Numbered from the stretch's first letter, positions 1-11,360 are shown. The stretch is DNA of 64,000 nt from Corynebacterium epidermidicanis (GCF_001021025.1 NZ_CP011541.1:372001-436000), one strand, 5' to 3'. Program-made: numbers and translations. Notes: generated by a model from the sequence alone, not told the origin.

Positions 1-149
1 CATTCCGCCCGCTAATAAAAGTAATGGTCAACGCGCGATGGTGGGTTTAGTGTTCTCCTCCCTGTAAAATTTGCCCTGCGAAACTAGAAGTTACTTGCTA
101 AAGTCGCATAGTCACTGTTCACTGTTTGTTTAGAGCTTAAGGAAAGCAA

Positions 150-575
150 ATGACTACCCCGCAGAACCCATTTGACCCAACCGGTGCTAACAACGACCCA
201 GCGCGTGACAACGCAAACCCTTATGGATCTACTGAGGGGCAGTCGAACCCTTACGACAACGCCTATTCTTCCGCAGGCAGCTTCCCAACCGGGGCGGACG
301 CTGGTTACCAGGAAATGGGTGCCAAGCCGAACAACTACCTGGTATGGGCAATCCTCTCCACGATCTTCTGTTGTTTGCCAGCCGGTATTGTGTCTATCGT
401 ATTTGCGTCGCAAGTGAATGGTCGCTGGGATGCGGGTAATTACGAAGGCGCTCGCGATGCTGCGAAGAAGGCCAAGACCTGGGCGATTATTTCTGCAGTC
501 GTCGGTATCATTTTCTCCGTCATTTACGGAATTATGGTTGCGATGGGCGTTGGCATGGATGCCACCAACGCCTAA
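150..575 (+). CDS. CD225/dispanin-like small membrane protein
   Basis: A 141-residue protein. The first 55 or so residues are rich in Asn, Pro, Gly and Ser and look disordered. Two hydrophobic segments follow, at about residues 63-87 and 110-135. The first contains a Cys pair (FCCLP) and is followed by a short polar loop with NGRWDAGNYEGAR. This layout fits the CD225/dispanin (interferon-induced transmembrane) fold seen in many actinobacterial small membrane proteins. The start has a purine-rich ribosome site (AAGGAAAG) just upstream. Its stop overlaps the next start (TAATG), so the two genes are probably translationally coupled. Molecular function is unknown. Confidence 0.8.
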   Translation: MTTPQNPFDPTGANNDPARDNANPYGSTEGQSNPYDNAYSSAGSFPTGADAGYQEMGAKPNNYLVWAILSTIFCCLPAGIVSIVFASQVNGRWDAGNYEGARDAAKKAKTWAIISAVVGIIFSVIYGIMVAMGVGMDATNA

Positions 576-985
576 TGTCGAGCCTGCACGATTCCCCACT
601 AGCTCCCATCGCTATTGGAACCGGGGCAATCTGCAGTTGCATGGCAATAGCTGCTGCTGACCCCACCACGCCCGGTGGGGTCATTCCTGTTTGTCCAACC
701 AAGGCTCTACTAGGGATTAACTGTCCCGGATGTGGCGCGATGCGAATGATTCAATGCTTAACTCAGTTTCGTTTCGCTGATGCCGTGCGCTACAACGCAC
801 TCGCCGTCCTATTTACAGTGCTGTTGTTATGGGCATGGTTGGCTTGGCTGCTGAAGACTTTGGGGAAAACAATGCCTAACTGGACTGGTTGGAAATGGTC
901 GCCACATGTAGTTGGTGTTTTGACTGCAGTCTGGTTTGTGGTGCGTCTCCTGCCATTCGAGCCCTTCGCCCAGTTGCGGGTGTAG
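575..985 (+). CDS. DUF2752 domain membrane protein
   Basis: A 136-residue protein with the DUF2752 signature: a short periplasmic-facing segment, then a CPTKALLGINCPGCGAMR-type motif with three cysteines, then RA/YNALAVLF and hydrophobic helices. There are three likely membrane helices, at about 10-28, 70-95 and 108-125. Its start codon overlaps the stop of the CD225-like gene by one base (TAATG), which suggests coupled expression and possibly a joint role in the membrane. DUF2752 proteins have no settled function. The 3' end runs into the L10 leader region without an obvious terminator. Confidence 0.85.
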   Translation: MSSLHDSPLAPIAIGTGAICSCMAIAAADPTTPGGVIPVCPTKALLGINCPGCGAMRMIQCLTQFRFADAVRYNALAVLFTVLLLWAWLAWLLKTLGKTMPNWTGWKWSPHVVGVLTAVWFVVRLLPFEPFAQLRV

Positions 986-1023
986 TGCCAGTCTGGCGTC
1001 GATAAGCGCTCATGTAGTGGCGA

Positions 1024-1051
1024 TTTGGTGATTGTCCTCGAGAGCTATAAA
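1024..1051 (+). promoter_or_regulatory. Candidate rplJ promoter
   Basis: A TATAAA -10 box at 1046-1051 is preceded by TTTGGT at 1024-1029 with a 16-base spacer. It lies just upstream of the L10 leader, where the rplJL transcript should start. The -35 match is weak. Confidence 0.4.
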
Positions 1052-1084
1052 GTAAGCAGTCGAAGTTTGAAGCGTCGCTAGTCG

Positions 1085-1208
1085 ACGCAGCTCAAGTTTC
1101 ACCGAAGACCGTCGGTCATCCCTAATGGGATCGAAGGTGCTTCCCGAATGGGAGCCGGCCCACGCAGGAGTTACGAGAGTCCATCCTCATTGTCATGATG
1201 TAGGTTGT
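1085..1208 (+). ncRNA. Ribosomal protein L10 leader
   Basis: The segment contains elements typical of actinobacterial L10 leaders: ACCGAAGACCGTCGGTC near 1101-1117, a GAAGGTGCTTCCCGAATGG stretch, and GCCGGCCCACGCAGGAG before the attenuator. In this family the L10(L12)4 complex binds a kink-turn in the leader and represses its own operon. Position directly before rplJ supports the call. Exact ends are estimated. Confidence 0.75.
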
Positions 1209-1236
1209 GCCCTGTGCTCTTGCACGGGGCTTTTTG
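1209..1236 (+). terminator. Attenuator hairpin in the L10 leader
   Basis: A 9-bp stem (GCCCTGTGC with GCACGGGGC, one G-U pair) with a four-base loop is followed by five T. It sits between the L10 leader and the rplJ ribosome site, so it is probably a conditional terminator controlled by the leader. Confidence 0.65.
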
Positions 1237-1294
1237 CATTGTGTAAAAGGTCCCGGCGGACAACGTAATCACACATGAGGAAGGAGGCGAAGTA

Positions 1295-1813
1295 ATGGCA
1301 AACGCAAAGAACACCGCTGCACTGGCAGAGTTGAAGGAAAAGTTCGCGGCAGCTAACTCGATCGTATTGACCGAGTACCGCGGTCTCTCCGTCGCTCAGA
1401 CCACCGAGCTGCGTCGTGCACTGGGCGCTGACGTTCAGTACTCCGTCGCCAAGAACACCATGATCAAGCTGGCTGCTCAAGAAGCTGGCATTGAAGGTCT
1501 TGATGATCTCCTTACCGGCCCTACCGCAGTCGCCTTCATCCAGGGCGAAGCTGTAGACGCTGCTAAGGCGCTGAAGAAATTCGGCACCGACAACAAGGCA
1601 TTCGTGGTCAAGGGTGGCTACATGGACGGCAACGCACTGAGCGCAGCTCAGGTCGACGCCATCGCCGAGCTGGACAACCGCGAGACCACTCTCGCAAAGC
1701 TGGCTGGCGCCATGAAGGGCAACTTGGCAAAGGCTGCAGGCCTGTTCAACGCTCCTGCTTCCCAGGTCGCACGCCTCGGCGCTGCACTGCAGGAAAAGAA
1801 GCAGGGCGAATAA
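1295..1813 (+). CDS. rplJ: 50S ribosomal protein L10
   Basis: A 172-residue L10, which anchors the L7/L12 dimers to the 23S rRNA GTPase-associated centre. The N-terminal half has the typical [19 protein letters not shown] segment and the NTMIKLA motif. The C-terminal helix that binds L7/L12 ends the protein. The ATG at 1295 is preceded by a strong GGAAGGAGG. rplL follows after 79 bases in the same transcript. Expression is probably autoregulated through the leader at 1085-1236. Confidence 0.98.
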   Translation: MANAKNTAALAELKEKFAAANSIVLTEYRGLSVAQTTELRRALGADVQYSVAKNTMIKLAAQEAGIEGLDDLLTGPTAVAFIQGEAVDAAKALKKFGTDNKAFVVKGGYMDGNALSAAQVDAIAELDNRETTLAKLAGAMKGNLAKAAGLFNAPASQVARLGAALQEKKQGE

Positions 1814-1892
1814 TCTGCCGACCGGCAGATTCGCTACACCAAAAACTTCACCTTGACTCACACGAGTCAAACAAACGAAAGGACTTGCCATC

Positions 1893-2279
1893 ATGGCTAA
1901 GCTCACCAAGGACGAGCTCATCGAAGCTTTCAAGGAAATGACCCTCATCGAGCTCTCTGAGTTCGTTAAGGAATTCGAAGAGGTCTTCGAAGTTACCGCT
2001 GCTGCTCCAGTTGCAGTTGCTGCTGCTGGCGCTGCTGCTCCAGGCGCTGCTGCTGAAGAAGAGAAGGACGAGTTCGACGTCGTTCTCGAAGACGCAGGCG
2101 CAAAGAAGATCGGCGTTATTAAGGCTGTTCGCGAGATCGTTTCCGGTCTCGGCCTGAAGGAAGCTAAGGAGCTCGTTGAGGGCGCACCTAAGGCTATCCT
2201 CGAAGGTGCTAACAAGGACGACGCTGAGGCTGCAAAGGCTAAGCTCGAAGAGGCTGGCGCAAAGGTTACCCTCAAGTAA
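1893..2279 (+). CDS. rplL: 50S ribosomal protein L7/L12
   Basis: A 128-residue L7/L12 stalk protein that recruits translation GTPases such as EF-Tu and EF-G. It has the usual parts: an N-terminal dimerisation helix pair (residues 1-35), an Ala-rich hinge (about 37-55), and the C-terminal globular domain with the GIKAVR-type helix and the KELVEGAPK segment. AAAGGA precedes the ATG. A strong terminator follows, so rplJ and rplL form their own unit. Confidence 0.98.
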   Translation: MAKLTKDELIEAFKEMTLIELSEFVKEFEEVFEVTAAAPVAVAAAGAAAPGAAAEEEKDEFDVVLEDAGAKKIGVIKAVREIVSGLGLKEAKELVEGAPKAILEGANKDDAEAAKAKLEEAGAKVTLK

Positions 2280-2302
2280 TCTTGGCTTTCATAGCTTGAA
2301 TT

Positions 2303-2337
2303 CCCCGTTCACTGGTTTTCTGGTGGGCGGGGTTTTT
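2303..2337 (+). terminator. rplJL terminator
   Basis: A 10-bp stem (CCCCGTTCAC with GTGGGCGGGG, including G-U pairs) with a 10-base loop is followed by TTTTT. It ends the rplJ-rplL unit. Confidence 0.9.
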
Positions 2338-2508
2338 CTTTGACCAATTCCAGCAACTGCGCGTTGAATGCGACTGCAACTTTGCGCATTTTGAAAGGCA
2401 ATCGGCGCCTCGGTTCGACGTCGTGGCCGGGAAACAGCCTCGACGCTAGTGCTGCTAATTAGGGTGCTGTCACTGAGCGCATAAACGCCAATAGGTAACA
2501 TAGCCAGC

Positions 2509-3456
2509 ATGCTCCCAAAGTCCCGAATTCTTTCTGCGCTGCTTCTCGGCCTTGGTGCGATGCTGCTTGCGTGGGGTCTCCTCGCGCCGCATTTCCTGCA
2601 TTTTGATGGCCGCATGCCGTTGGATTTGGAACATACTACATACTCGCTGCGTGATGAGAAGGCGAAGACTCGTCTGAACCAGGACCCTGATGGGCGAGTC
2701 CTGGATGCTCCCGTTACTCGACAGCTTCATGCTGAGTTCAAAGATCCAGTGGATGTTAATTCGGTGACTGTGCGCATGGGGGTAACGACGATGCGGGAGA
2801 GCCGGCAAGCGGATCTTGACCGCTTAATTACAGCGTCAGTCTGGTCTTATCGCTTGGACCGGTTTACTGGCCTGCCACTCACCCCGGCTACGGTGGCGGA
2901 CCAACCCGCGAGCCCCACTCGCTCAGTTCCCGTGGACGCCTTGTGGGTAAAATTCCCGGCGAACGCAGAGCAGATCACTTATCAAGTGTTCGATGACACC
3001 CTGCGAAAGCCCGTTCCAGCCAATTTTGCTGAAGAACTATCGATTGACGGCCGGACGGTGTACCGCTACCACCAAGACATTGAACCGACGAATGTCGCGC
3101 TAGGTTATGCCGGCCCATTCAACACCACCACTTTTAAAGATGGCGAAAAGGGCTTCTTGTTCCATTCCGGGACCCGCGATATTTTCGTTGACCAGCACAC
3201 CGGCATGGTGGTAGACATCCACGAGAAGTTCGACGATTTCTACGGCACAGCAAAAGGGGAGAAGAAGGAGCAGGTCTTGCTTTTCGACGCCCAGCTCAGC
3301 GACACTGATCGCGCAGCTCTAGTGCAACAAGCTGCGAGTATCAACGATGGATCGACTATAGCGCTGCTCAATAAGGTCGCGGTTGGGGTGGGGCTCGTCG
3401 TGAGTATTGTTGCGTTGCTCGGCGTGTTCGGCGTGGGGCGTCGAAAAGCGTCCTAG
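2509..3456 (+). CDS. DUF3068 envelope protein (PorA-family)
   Basis: A 315-residue protein with an N-terminal membrane segment (about 7-27), a long extracytoplasmic region, and a second hydrophobic helix near the C-terminus (about 288-308) followed by RRKAS. This bitopic layout and the sequence around HFDGRMPLDL, VDALWVKFPAN and GYAGPFNTTTFKDGEKGF fit the actinobacterial DUF3068 family, sometimes called porin PorA family. A DUF3068 gene before rpoB is a recurrent corynebacterial arrangement. Function is not established, but a role in the cell envelope is likely from topology. Confidence 0.8.
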   Translation: MLPKSRILSALLLGLGAMLLAWGLLAPHFLHFDGRMPLDLEHTTYSLRDEKAKTRLNQDPDGRVLDAPVTRQLHAEFKDPVDVNSVTVRMGVTTMRESRQADLDRLITASVWSYRLDRFTGLPLTPATVADQPASPTRSVPVDALWVKFPANAEQITYQVFDDTLRKPVPANFAEELSIDGRTVYRYHQDIEPTNVALGYAGPFNTTTFKDGEKGFLFHSGTRDIFVDQHTGMVVDIHEKFDDFYGTAKGEKKEQVLLFDAQLSDTDRAALVQQAASINDGSTIALLNKVAVGVGLVVSIVALLGVFGVGRRKAS

Positions 3457-3497
3457 TTTGTGTGTTAGAGTGCACCCAGTTTGACTAACTCATAACG

Positions 3498-3525
3498 CTT
3501 TACTTTTGGCGGAGAATTGTATAGG
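3498..3525 (+). promoter_or_regulatory. Candidate rpoB promoter
   Basis: TGTATAGG (a TG-extended -10, hexamer 3520-3525) lies in the 273-base gap before rpoB. Upstream matches for a -35 (CTTTAC at 3498) are poor. A TTGACT at 3481 also lies nearby but at unsuitable spacing. Treat as a weak candidate. Confidence 0.3.
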
Positions 3526-3729
3526 CTGTTTCGTTGCACTGGAATCTTTTGACCAGTTTTTTTGAAAGACCTTGGCAAGCGGAGTTAAAAAACCGATTTG
3601 ACAAGGTCATTCCGTGCTATCTGGACGTGTTCCGGGTGGTGCGCTGGTTGAAAGTCCCAAAGCAGACCGAATGCTCAAATAATAGCGGTCGGTGGCCTCC
3701 ACCCACATTAGGGGCTACTACCGCGTGAG

Positions 3730-6700
3730 GTGCTGGAAGGACGCATCTTGGCAGTCTCCCGCCAGACCAAGTCTATGGCCGAAATCCCTGGAGCTCCGAA
3801 GCGATACTCGTTCGCTAAGGTAACGGAGCCAATCGAGGTCCCTGGTCTTTTGGACCTTCAACTCGATTCGTTTGCATGGTTGATCGGCACGCCTGAGTGG
3901 CGTGAACGCATGCAAGCTGAAGTCGGTGAAGGCCAACGAGTGACCAGTGGTCTTGAAGATATTCTGGAAGAATTGTCCCCGATTCAGGACTACTCCGGAA
4001 ACATGTCCCTATCCCTGTCCGAGCCTCGCTTCGAAGAGGTTAAGCACTCCATCGACGAGTCCAAGGACAAGGACATCAACTACTCTGCGCCGCTGTATGT
4101 CACCGCAGAATTCGTCAATAATGAAACCGGCGAAATCAAGTCGCAGACGGTCTTCATTGGCGACTTCCCAATGATGACAGACAAGGGCACCTTCATCGTC
4201 AACGGCACCGAGCGTGTTGTTGTTTCTCAGTTGGTGCGTTCGCCAGGTGTCTACTTCGATGAATCCATCGATAAGTCCACCGAACGTCCACTGCACTCAG
4301 TGAAGGTCATTCCTTCTCGTGGCGCATGGTTGGAGTTTGACGTCGATAAGCGCGACACCGTTGGTGTGCGTATCGACCGCAAGCGTCGCCAGCCGGTTAC
4401 TGTCCTGCTGAAGGCATTCGGCTGGACCACCGAGCAGATCAAGGAACGCTTCGGCTTCTCCGAGTTGATGATGTCCACCCTGGAAAACGACGGTGTTGCA
4501 AACACCGACGAAGCACTGCTTGAGATTTACCGCAAGCAGCGCCCAGGCGAGCAGCCGACCCGCGACCTCGCACAGTCGCTGCTGGATAACTCATTCTTCC
4601 GTGCGAAGCGCTACGACCTCGCCAAGGTGGGCCGATACAAGGTCAACCGCAAGCTCGGCCTCGGTGGCGACCACGAGGGTCTGATGACCCTGACCGAAGA
4701 AGACATCGCAACCACGATCGAATACCTCGTGCGTCTGCACGCGGGTGAGACCACGATGACCTCGCCGAACGGCGTTGTTATCCCGGTTGAGACCGACGAC
4801 ATCGACCACTTCGGTAACCGTCGTCTGCGCACCGTTGGCGAACTCATTCAGAACCAGGTTCGTGTTGGCCTGTCCCGCATGGAGCGTGTCGTTCGTGAGC
4901 GCATGACCACGCAGGACGCCGAGTCCATCACTCCTACGTCGCTGATCAACGTTCGTCCGGTCTCCGCGGCTATTCGTGAATTCTTCGGTACCTCCCAGCT
5001 GTCTCAGTTCATGGACCAGAACAACTCCCTGTCGGGCTTGACGCACAAGCGTCGTCTGTCCGCTCTGGGCCCAGGTGGTCTGTCCCGTGAGCGCGCCGGC
5101 ATCGAGGTCCGCGACGTTCACCCATCTCACTACGGCCGCATGTGCCCAATTGAGACTCCGGAAGGCCCGAACATTGGTCTGATTGGTTCGCTGTCCTCCT
5201 ACGCGAAGGTGAACCCATTTGGCTTCATTGAGACGCCATACCGCAAGGTAGAAAACGGCGTGCTCACCGACCAGATCGATTACCTGACCGCCGATGAGGA
5301 AGACCGCTACGTGGTGGCCCAGGCCTCCACCGAGCATGACGCCAACGGCAAGATCACCGAAGACCGCGTCGCAGTCCGTCTGAAGAACGGCGACATTGAG
5401 ATTGTTGGTGCCGAAGACATCGACTACATGGATGTCTCCCCACGCCAGATGGTCTCCGTGGCAACTGCTATGATTCCATTCCTCGAGCACGACGATGCTA
5501 ACCGTGCCCTCATGGGTGCGAACATGCAGCGTCAGGCGGTGCCATTGGTTCGCTCCGAAGCTCCATTCGTGGGAACCGGCATGGAAAAGCGCGCCGCCTA
5601 CGACGCCGGTGACTTGATCATCTCGAAGAAGGCCGGCATCGTCGAAAACGTGGCAGCTGACTTCATCACCATCATGGGTGATGACGGCATCCGCGATACC
5701 TACATGCTGCGCAAGTTCCAGCGCACCAACCAGGGCACTTCCTACAACCAGAAGCCACTCGTTGACATGGGTCAGCGTGTAGAAGCTGGTCAGGTCCTAG
5801 CTGACGGTCCTGGTACTGCCAACGGTGAAATGGCACTTGGCCGTAACCTGCTCGTGGCATTCATGCCATGGGAAGGCCACAACTACGAGGACGCCATCAT
5901 TCTCAACCAGCGCCTGGTGGAAGAGGACATCCTGACCTCTATCCACATCGAGGAGCACGAGATCGATGCTCGCGACACCAAGCTTGGTGCCGAAGAGATC
6001 ACCCGGGAAATCCCGAACGTTTCCGAAGATGTCCTGAAGGACCTCGACGAGCGCGGTATCGTCCGCATCGGTGCTGACGTCCGCGACGGCGACATCCTGG
6101 TCGGCAAGGTCACGCCTAAGGGCGAAACCGAGCTCACCCCAGAAGAGCGCCTGCTGCGCGCCATCTTCGGCGAGAAGGCTCGCGAAGTCCGCGACACCTC
6201 CATGAAGGTGCCACACGGTGAAACCGGTAAGGTCATCGGCGTTCGTCGCTTCTCCCGTGAAGACGACGACGACCTCGCTCCAGGCGTCAACGAGATGATT
6301 CGCGTCTACGTGGCTCAGAAGCGCAAGATCCAGGACGGCGACAAGCTCGCTGGCCGCCACGGCAACAAGGGTGTTGTGGGCAAGATCCTGCCTCAGGAAG
6401 ACATGCCATTCATGCCAGACGGCACCCCAGTGGACATCATCCTGAACACCCACGGTGTGCCACGCCGTATGAACATCGGCCAGGTGCTCGAAGTTCACCT
6501 CGGTTGGCTCGCTGCTGCAGGTTGGAAGATCGACCCAGAAGATCCAAAGAATGCAGAGCTGCTGCAGACCCTGCCTGAGGAGCTCTACGACGTGCCGGCT
6601 GGATCGCTCACCGCAACCCCGGTATTCGACGGTGCCTCCAACCAGGAGCTTGCTGGTCTGCTCGCCAACTCGCTGCCTAACCGTGACGGCGACGTCATGG

Positions 6701-7230
6701 TGGACGAAAACGGCAAGGCCCAGCTTTTCGACGGCCGCTCCGGCGAACCATTCCCATACCCAGTTTCGGTCGGCTACATGTACATCCTGAAGCTGCACCA
6801 CCTGGTTGATGAGAAGATTCACGCTCGTTCCACGGGCCCTTACTCCATGATTACCCAGCAGCCACTCGGTGGTAAGGCCCAGTTCGGTGGCCAGCGCTTC
6901 GGTGAAATGGAAGTGTGGGCAATGCAGGCCTACGGCGCTGCCTACACCCTGCAGGAACTGTTGACCATCAAGTCTGACGACGTGGTCGGTCGCGTGAAGG
7001 TCTACGAAGCCATCGTGAAGGGCGAAAACATCCCTGATCCTGGCATTCCAGAGTCCTTCAAGGTCTTGCTGAAGGAGCTGCAGTCCCTGTGCTTGAACGT
7101 GGAAGTTCTTTCCGCAGACGGCACCCCAATGGAACTGGGCACTTCCGACGACGACGAGTTTGACCAGGCCGGTGCCTCTCTCGGCATCAACCTGTCTCGC
7201 GACGAGCGTTCCGACGCCGACATCGCGTAA
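3730..7230 (+). CDS. rpoB: DNA-directed RNA polymerase beta subunit
   Basis: The 1,166-residue beta subunit forms the catalytic core with beta'. The GTG at 3730 gives [12 protein letters not shown], the N-terminus usual in corynebacteria, although its ribosome site is weak. The rifampicin-contact segment (about 420-455) reads wild type at the main resistance positions: Asp429, His439 and Ser444, equivalent to M. tuberculosis 435, 445 and 450. Rifampicin sensitivity would be expected on that basis. Other landmarks are [20 protein letters not shown], the [11 protein letters not shown] segment and the C-terminal [18 protein letters not shown]. rpoC follows after a 117-base gap. Confidence 0.99.
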   Translation: MLEGRILAVSRQTKSMAEIPGAPKRYSFAKVTEPIEVPGLLDLQLDSFAWLIGTPEWRERMQAEVGEGQRVTSGLEDILEELSPIQDYSGNMSLSLSEPRFEEVKHSIDESKDKDINYSAPLYVTAEFVNNETGEIKSQTVFIGDFPMMTDKGTFIVNGTERVVVSQLVRSPGVYFDESIDKSTERPLHSVKVIPSRGAWLEFDVDKRDTVGVRIDRKRRQPVTVLLKAFGWTTEQIKERFGFSELMMSTLENDGVANTDEALLEIYRKQRPGEQPTRDLAQSLLDNSFFRAKRYDLAKVGRYKVNRKLGLGGDHEGLMTLTEEDIATTIEYLVRLHAGETTMTSPNGVVIPVETDDIDHFGNRRLRTVGELIQNQVRVGLSRMERVVRERMTTQDAESITPTSLINVRPVSAAIREFFGTSQLSQFMDQNNSLSGLTHKRRLSALGPGGLSRERAGIEVRDVHPSHYGRMCPIETPEGPNIGLIGSLSSYAKVNPFGFIETPYRKVENGVLTDQIDYLTADEEDRYVVAQASTEHDANGKITEDRVAVRLKNGDIEIVGAEDIDYMDVSPRQMVSVATAMIPFLEHDDANRALMGANMQRQAVPLVRSEAPFVGTGMEKRAAYDAGDLIISKKAGIVENVAADFITIMGDDGIRDTYMLRKFQRTNQGTSYNQKPLVDMGQRVEAGQVLADGPGTANGEMALGRNLLVAFMPWEGHNYEDAIILNQRLVEEDILTSIHIEEHEIDARDTKLGAEEITREIPNVSEDVLKDLDERGIVRIGADVRDGDILVGKVTPKGETELTPEERLLRAIFGEKAREVRDTSMKVPHGETGKVIGVRRFSREDDDDLAPGVNEMIRVYVAQKRKIQDGDKLAGRHGNKGVVGKILPQEDMPFMPDGTPVDIILNTHGVPRRMNIGQVLEVHLGWLAAAGWKIDPEDPKNAELLQTLPEELYDVPAGSLTATPVFDGASNQELAGLLANSLPNRDGDVMVDENGKAQLFDGRSGEPFPYPVSVGYMYILKLHHLVDEKIHARSTGPYSMITQQPLGGKAQFGGQRFGEMEVWAMQAYGAAYTLQELLTIKSDDVVGRVKVYEAIVKGENIPDPGIPESFKVLLKELQSLCLNVEVLSADGTPMELGTSDDDEFDQAGASLGINLSRDERSDADIA

Positions 7231-7244
7231 CTCACGGTCCGCGA

Positions 7245-7278
7245 CGCTTATCGACACCAAGATGGCCGTCGATAAGCG
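7245..7278 (+). repeat. Perfect inverted repeat between rpoB and rpoC
   Basis: CGCTTATCGAC (7245-7255) and its exact complement GTCGATAAGCG (7268-7278) flank a 12-base loop. There is no T-run, so it does not look like a normal terminator. Each arm is a copy of the 10-mer GTCGATAAGC that recurs across the window. It could act as an RNA hairpin affecting rpoBC processing or stability. Confidence 0.8.
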
Positions 7279-7347
7279 CAGCGGGCAAAAGAAACCGAAA
7301 ACTTGTAAGAACCCACAACAAAACCCCTCGGGGTGAAAGGGAGTTAC

Positions 7348-10300
7348 GTGCTCGACGTCAACTTCTTCGACGAGCTCCGCATTGGCCTCGCCACTGCGGA
7401 CGACATCCGTCGCTGGTCAAAGGGCGAGGTTAAGAAGCCTGAGACCATCAACTACCGTACTTTGAAGCCTGAGAAGGACGGCCTGTTCTGCGAACGCATC
7501 TTCGGTCCAACGCGTGACTGGGAATGTGCCTGTGGCAAGTACAAGCGCGTCCGTTACAAGGGCATCATCTGTGAACGCTGTGGCGTTGAAGTCACCAAGT
7601 CCAAGGTTCGTCGTGAGCGCATGGGCCACATTGAGCTCGCCGCCCCGGTAACCCACATCTGGTACTTCAAGGGTGTTCCTTCCCGCCTGGGCTACCTGCT
7701 AGACCTGGCACCAAAGGACCTGGAACGCATCATTTACTTCGCTGCCAACATCATCACCAGCGTTGATGACGAGGCACGCCACAACGACCTGACCACTCTG
7801 GAAGCAGAAATGCTCCTGGAGAAGAAGGACGTTGAGGCGGACATGGAGTCCGAGATCGCTGAGCGCGCGCAGAAGCTGGAAGAGGACCTCGCTGAGCTCG
7901 AAGCAGCAGGTGCGAAGGCTGATGCTCGTCGCAAGGTACAAAATGCCGCTGACAAGGAAATGCAGCACATCCGCGAGCGCGCTGAGCGCGAAATCGATCG
8001 CCTGGATGAAATCTGGAACACCTTCGTCAAGCTTGCACCAAAGCAGATGATCATCGACGAGAACATCTACACCGAGCTCGTCGACCGCTACGAGGACTAC
8101 TTCACGGGCGGCATGGGTGCTGAAGCTATTCAGAACCTTATCCGTGGCTTTGACCTCGACGCTGAAGCTGAAGAGCTTCGCGAGATCATCAACAACGGCA
8201 AGGGCCAAAAGAAGATGCGTGCGCTCAAGCGCCTGAAGGTCGTAGCGGCCTTCCAGCGTTCCGGCAACGACCCTGCCGGCATGGTTCTCGACTGCATCCC
8301 AGTGATCCCACCTGAGCTTCGCCCAATGGTGCAGCTCGACGGTGGCCGCTTTGCGACGTCCGACCTGAACGACCTCTACCGTCGTGTAATTAACCGCAAC
8401 AACCGCTTGAAGCGCATGATCGAGCTGGGTGCCCCAGAGATCATCGTGAACAACGAAAAGCGCATGCTGCAGGAGTCGGTGGACGCGCTCTTCGACAATG
8501 GTCGTCGCGGCCGCCCGGTCACCGGACCAGGCAACCGTCCACTGAAGTCCCTGTCTGACCTGCTCAAGGGTAAGCAAGGCCGCTTCCGTCAGAACTTGCT
8601 CGGTAAGCGCGTTGACTACTCTGGTCGTTCCGTAATTATCGTCGGCCCTCAGCTGCGCCTGCACGAATGTGGCTTGCCAAAGCTGATGGCTCTCGAACTG
8701 TTCAAGCCTTTCGTGATGAAGCGTCTGGTCGAAAACGACTACGCGCAAAACATTAAGTCCGCGAAGCGCATGGTGGAACGCCAGCGTCCAGAGGTGTGGG
8801 ACGTCCTCGAAGAGGCGATTTCCGAGCACCCAGTGATGCTGAACCGTGCGCCAACGCTGCACCGCCTCGGTATTCAGGCCTTCGAGCCTGTTCTCGTTGA
8901 AGGTAAGGCAATCCAGCTGCACCCGCTGGCTTGTGAAGCCTTCAACGCCGACTTCGACGGTGACCAGATGGCAGTTCACTTGCCACTGTCCGCAGAAGCC
9001 CAGGCGGAAGCTCGTGTGCTGATGCTGGCTTCCAACAACATTCTGTCCCCAGCATCCGGTAAGCCACTGGCTATGCCACGTCTGGATATGGTGACCGGCC
9101 TGTACTTCCTGACCCTCGATAAGAAGGAAGACGAATTCGGCGGCCAGGGCGCGTACCGCCCAGCCGACGAAAACGGTCCGGCACAGGGTGTGTACTCCTC
9201 CATGGCGGAAGCCATCATGGCGTACGACCGTGGGGTGCTCGGCCTGCAGGCAAAGATCAAGGTGCGCATCAGCCACCTGCGTCCGCCTGCAGATATCGAG
9301 GCAGAGCAGTTCCCAGACGGCTGGAACAAGGGCGACACCTGGATGGCTGACACCACCCTAGGCCGCATCATGTTCAACGAGCTCCTGCCATGGAACTACC
9401 CATACCTCGAAGGTGTGATGGTTCGTAAGGGCGGCGGCTCCGACAAGATCATGCTCGGCGACGTCATCACCGACCTGTCCGCGCGTTACCCAATGATCAC
9501 GGTCGCACAGACCATGGACAAGATGAAGGACGCTGGTTTCTACTGGGCAACCCGTTCCGGCGTGACCATTACCATGTCTGACGTTCTGGTCTTGCCAAAC
9601 AAGGACGAAATGCTGGATCGCTACGAAGCAGAAGCTCGTACGATCGAGACGAAGTTCCAGTTCGGTAAACTCACGACCCGCGAGCGTTACGACCGCCTGG
9701 TTGAGCTGTGGAAGGATGCCACCGACGAAGTTGGTAAGGCTGTCGAGGATCTGTACCCGGACGACAACCCGATTCCAATGATCGTGAAGTCTGGTGCTGC
9801 AGGTAACATGCGTCAGATCTGGACCCTGGCCGGTATGAAGGGCATGGTTGTGAACTCGAAGGGTGACTACATCACCCGTCCGATCAAGACCTCCTTCCGT
9901 GAAGGCCTGACCGTTCTCGAGTACTTCAACAACTCCCACGGTTCCCGTAAGGGCCTGGCCGACACCGCACTGCGTACCGCAGACTCCGGCTACCTCACCC
10001 GTCGTCTCGTGGACGTCGCCCAGGACGTTATCGTTCGCGAAGAAGACTGTGGCACCCGTCAGGGCGTCCGCGTTCCAGTCGCGGAGAAGTCCGGCGACAA
10101 GTTCGTCCGCCATTCTCTGGTAGAGACCTCGGTTTCCGGTCGCGTTCTGGCTGCTGATGCAACGAACGCTGCCGGCGACGTGGTGCTCGCTGCTGGCACC
10201 GACCTCGGCGAACTGCAGATCGACGCGCTGGTTGACGCCGGTGTAGAGATTGTCAAGGTTCGCTCCGTGCTGACCTGCCAGACTGCCACCGGCGTGTGTG

Positions 10301-11334
10301 CAAAGTGCTACGGCAAGTCCATGGCTTCCGGCCATCAGGTGGACATCGGCGAAGCAGTCGGCATCGTCGCTGCTCAGTCGATTGGTGAGCCTGGTACCCA
10401 GCTGACAATGCGTACCTTCCACCAGGGTGGTGTCGGTGGCGACATTACCGGTGGTCTGCCACGTGTTCAGGAGCTGTTCGAAGCCCGTGTTCCAAAGAAC
10501 CGTGCTCCGATCGCTTCTGTCGCAGGTAAGGTCCACCTGGAGGACGAGGGCAACTTCTACACCCTGACCATCGAGCCAGAAGATGGCTCGGACAACGTGG
10601 TCTACGAGAAGCTGTCCAAGCGTCAGGGCTTGGCAATGGTGAAGGTTCCAATGGAATCCAACCCAGACGCCATGATCGAGCGCACCCTGCGCGAAGGAGA
10701 CCGCGTCAACGTAGGCGACCGCCTGCTGCGTGGTCCAGCTGACCCGCACGACGTGCTCGAGGTTCTCGGCCGACGTGGTGTGGAGCAGCACCTTATCGAC
10801 GAAGTGCAGGCCGTGTACCGCGCCCAGGGCGTGGCCATCCACGACAAGCACATCGAAATCATCATCCGCCAGATGCTGCGCCGTGGTACCGTCATCGAAT
10901 CCGGTTCCACCGAATTCCTGCCGGGTACCCTGGTTGATCTGTCCGAAGCAAAGCGAGCTAACGCCCAGGCAATTGCCGACGGCGGTCAGCCTGCGGAGCT
11001 TCGCTCCGAGATCATGGGTATTACCAAAGCCTCGCTCGCGACCGAGTCCTGGCTGTCCGCGGCCTCCTTCCAGGAGACCACCCGCGTGCTTACTGACGCC
11101 GCTATCAACAAGCGTTCGGACAAGCTGATCGGCCTTAAGGAGAACGTGATCATCGGTAAGCTGATCCCAGCTGGTACCGGTATCTCGCGCTACCGCAACA
11201 TCTCGGTCAAGCCGACCGAAGCTGCGCGTAACTCGGCTCCGTACTCGATCTCCAACTTCGGTGATTCGATCTACGGTGATGACGGATACGGTGAATTCAC
11301 CGGCGCATCCGTTCCGCTAGACGAGAGCTTCTAG
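7348..11334 (+). CDS. rpoC: DNA-directed RNA polymerase beta' subunit
   Basis: The 1,328-residue beta' subunit. I place the start at the GTG at 7348 ([13 protein letters not shown]), which has AAAGGGAG in good position; an upstream GTG at 7333 would add five residues and has no such site. The catalytic Mg-binding NADFDGDQM motif is at 533-541. An N-terminal zinc site has paired cysteines near residue 60 (CACGKYK...CERCG). The second zinc-binding set includes [11 protein letters not shown]. An actinobacterial insertion rich in Glu and Ala lies at about 155-210. The gene ends at a strong terminator. Confidence 0.99.
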   Translation: MLDVNFFDELRIGLATADDIRRWSKGEVKKPETINYRTLKPEKDGLFCERIFGPTRDWECACGKYKRVRYKGIICERCGVEVTKSKVRRERMGHIELAAPVTHIWYFKGVPSRLGYLLDLAPKDLERIIYFAANIITSVDDEARHNDLTTLEAEMLLEKKDVEADMESEIAERAQKLEEDLAELEAAGAKADARRKVQNAADKEMQHIRERAEREIDRLDEIWNTFVKLAPKQMIIDENIYTELVDRYEDYFTGGMGAEAIQNLIRGFDLDAEAEELREIINNGKGQKKMRALKRLKVVAAFQRSGNDPAGMVLDCIPVIPPELRPMVQLDGGRFATSDLNDLYRRVINRNNRLKRMIELGAPEIIVNNEKRMLQESVDALFDNGRRGRPVTGPGNRPLKSLSDLLKGKQGRFRQNLLGKRVDYSGRSVIIVGPQLRLHECGLPKLMALELFKPFVMKRLVENDYAQNIKSAKRMVERQRPEVWDVLEEAISEHPVMLNRAPTLHRLGIQAFEPVLVEGKAIQLHPLACEAFNADFDGDQMAVHLPLSAEAQAEARVLMLASNNILSPASGKPLAMPRLDMVTGLYFLTLDKKEDEFGGQGAYRPADENGPAQGVYSSMAEAIMAYDRGVLGLQAKIKVRISHLRPPADIEAEQFPDGWNKGDTWMADTTLGRIMFNELLPWNYPYLEGVMVRKGGGSDKIMLGDVITDLSARYPMITVAQTMDKMKDAGFYWATRSGVTITMSDVLVLPNKDEMLDRYEAEARTIETKFQFGKLTTRERYDRLVELWKDATDEVGKAVEDLYPDDNPIPMIVKSGAAGNMRQIWTLAGMKGMVVNSKGDYITRPIKTSFREGLTVLEYFNNSHGSRKGLADTALRTADSGYLTRRLVDVAQDVIVREEDCGTRQGVRVPVAEKSGDKFVRHSLVETSVSGRVLAADATNAAGDVVLAAGTDLGELQIDALVDAGVEIVKVRSVLTCQTATGVCAKCYGKSMASGHQVDIGEAVGIVAAQSIGEPGTQLTMRTFHQGGVGGDITGGLPRVQELFEARVPKNRAPIASVAGKVHLEDEGNFYTLTIEPEDGSDNVVYEKLSKRQGLAMVKVPMESNPDAMIERTLREGDRVNVGDRLLRGPADPHDVLEVLGRRGVEQHLIDEVQAVYRAQGVAIHDKHIEIIIRQMLRRGTVIESGSTEFLPGTLVDLSEAKRANAQAIADGGQPAELRSEIMGITKASLATESWLSAASFQETTRVLTDAAINKRSDKLIGLKENVIIGKLIPAGTGISRYRNISVKPTEAARNSAPYSISNFGDSIYGDDGYGEFTGASVPLDESF

Positions 11335-11360
11335 GCCCCTCGGTCTGCTTTAGATAGAGA

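Larger units (their letters stand above)
986..1294 (+). other. Intergenic leader before rplJ
   Basis: No gene is seen in these 309 bases. They hold one copy of the recurrent 10-mer GTCGATAAGC (998-1007), a candidate promoter, the L10 leader structure and a hairpin attenuator. The ribosome site for rplJ (GGAAGGAGG) lies a few bases before 1295. Confidence 0.8.

Noticed and set aside
3534..3728. A 64-codon frame in the rpoB leader
   Set aside because: No ribosome site, no domain, and it ends at the rpoB start. It is more likely part of the leader.
5797..7260. A 487-codon open frame antisense to rpoB, and similar long frames antisense to rpoC, fusA and tuf
   Set aside because: They are produced by the codon bias of the highly expressed sense genes. 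Their products have no recognisable domains and they have no ribosome sites or promoters.
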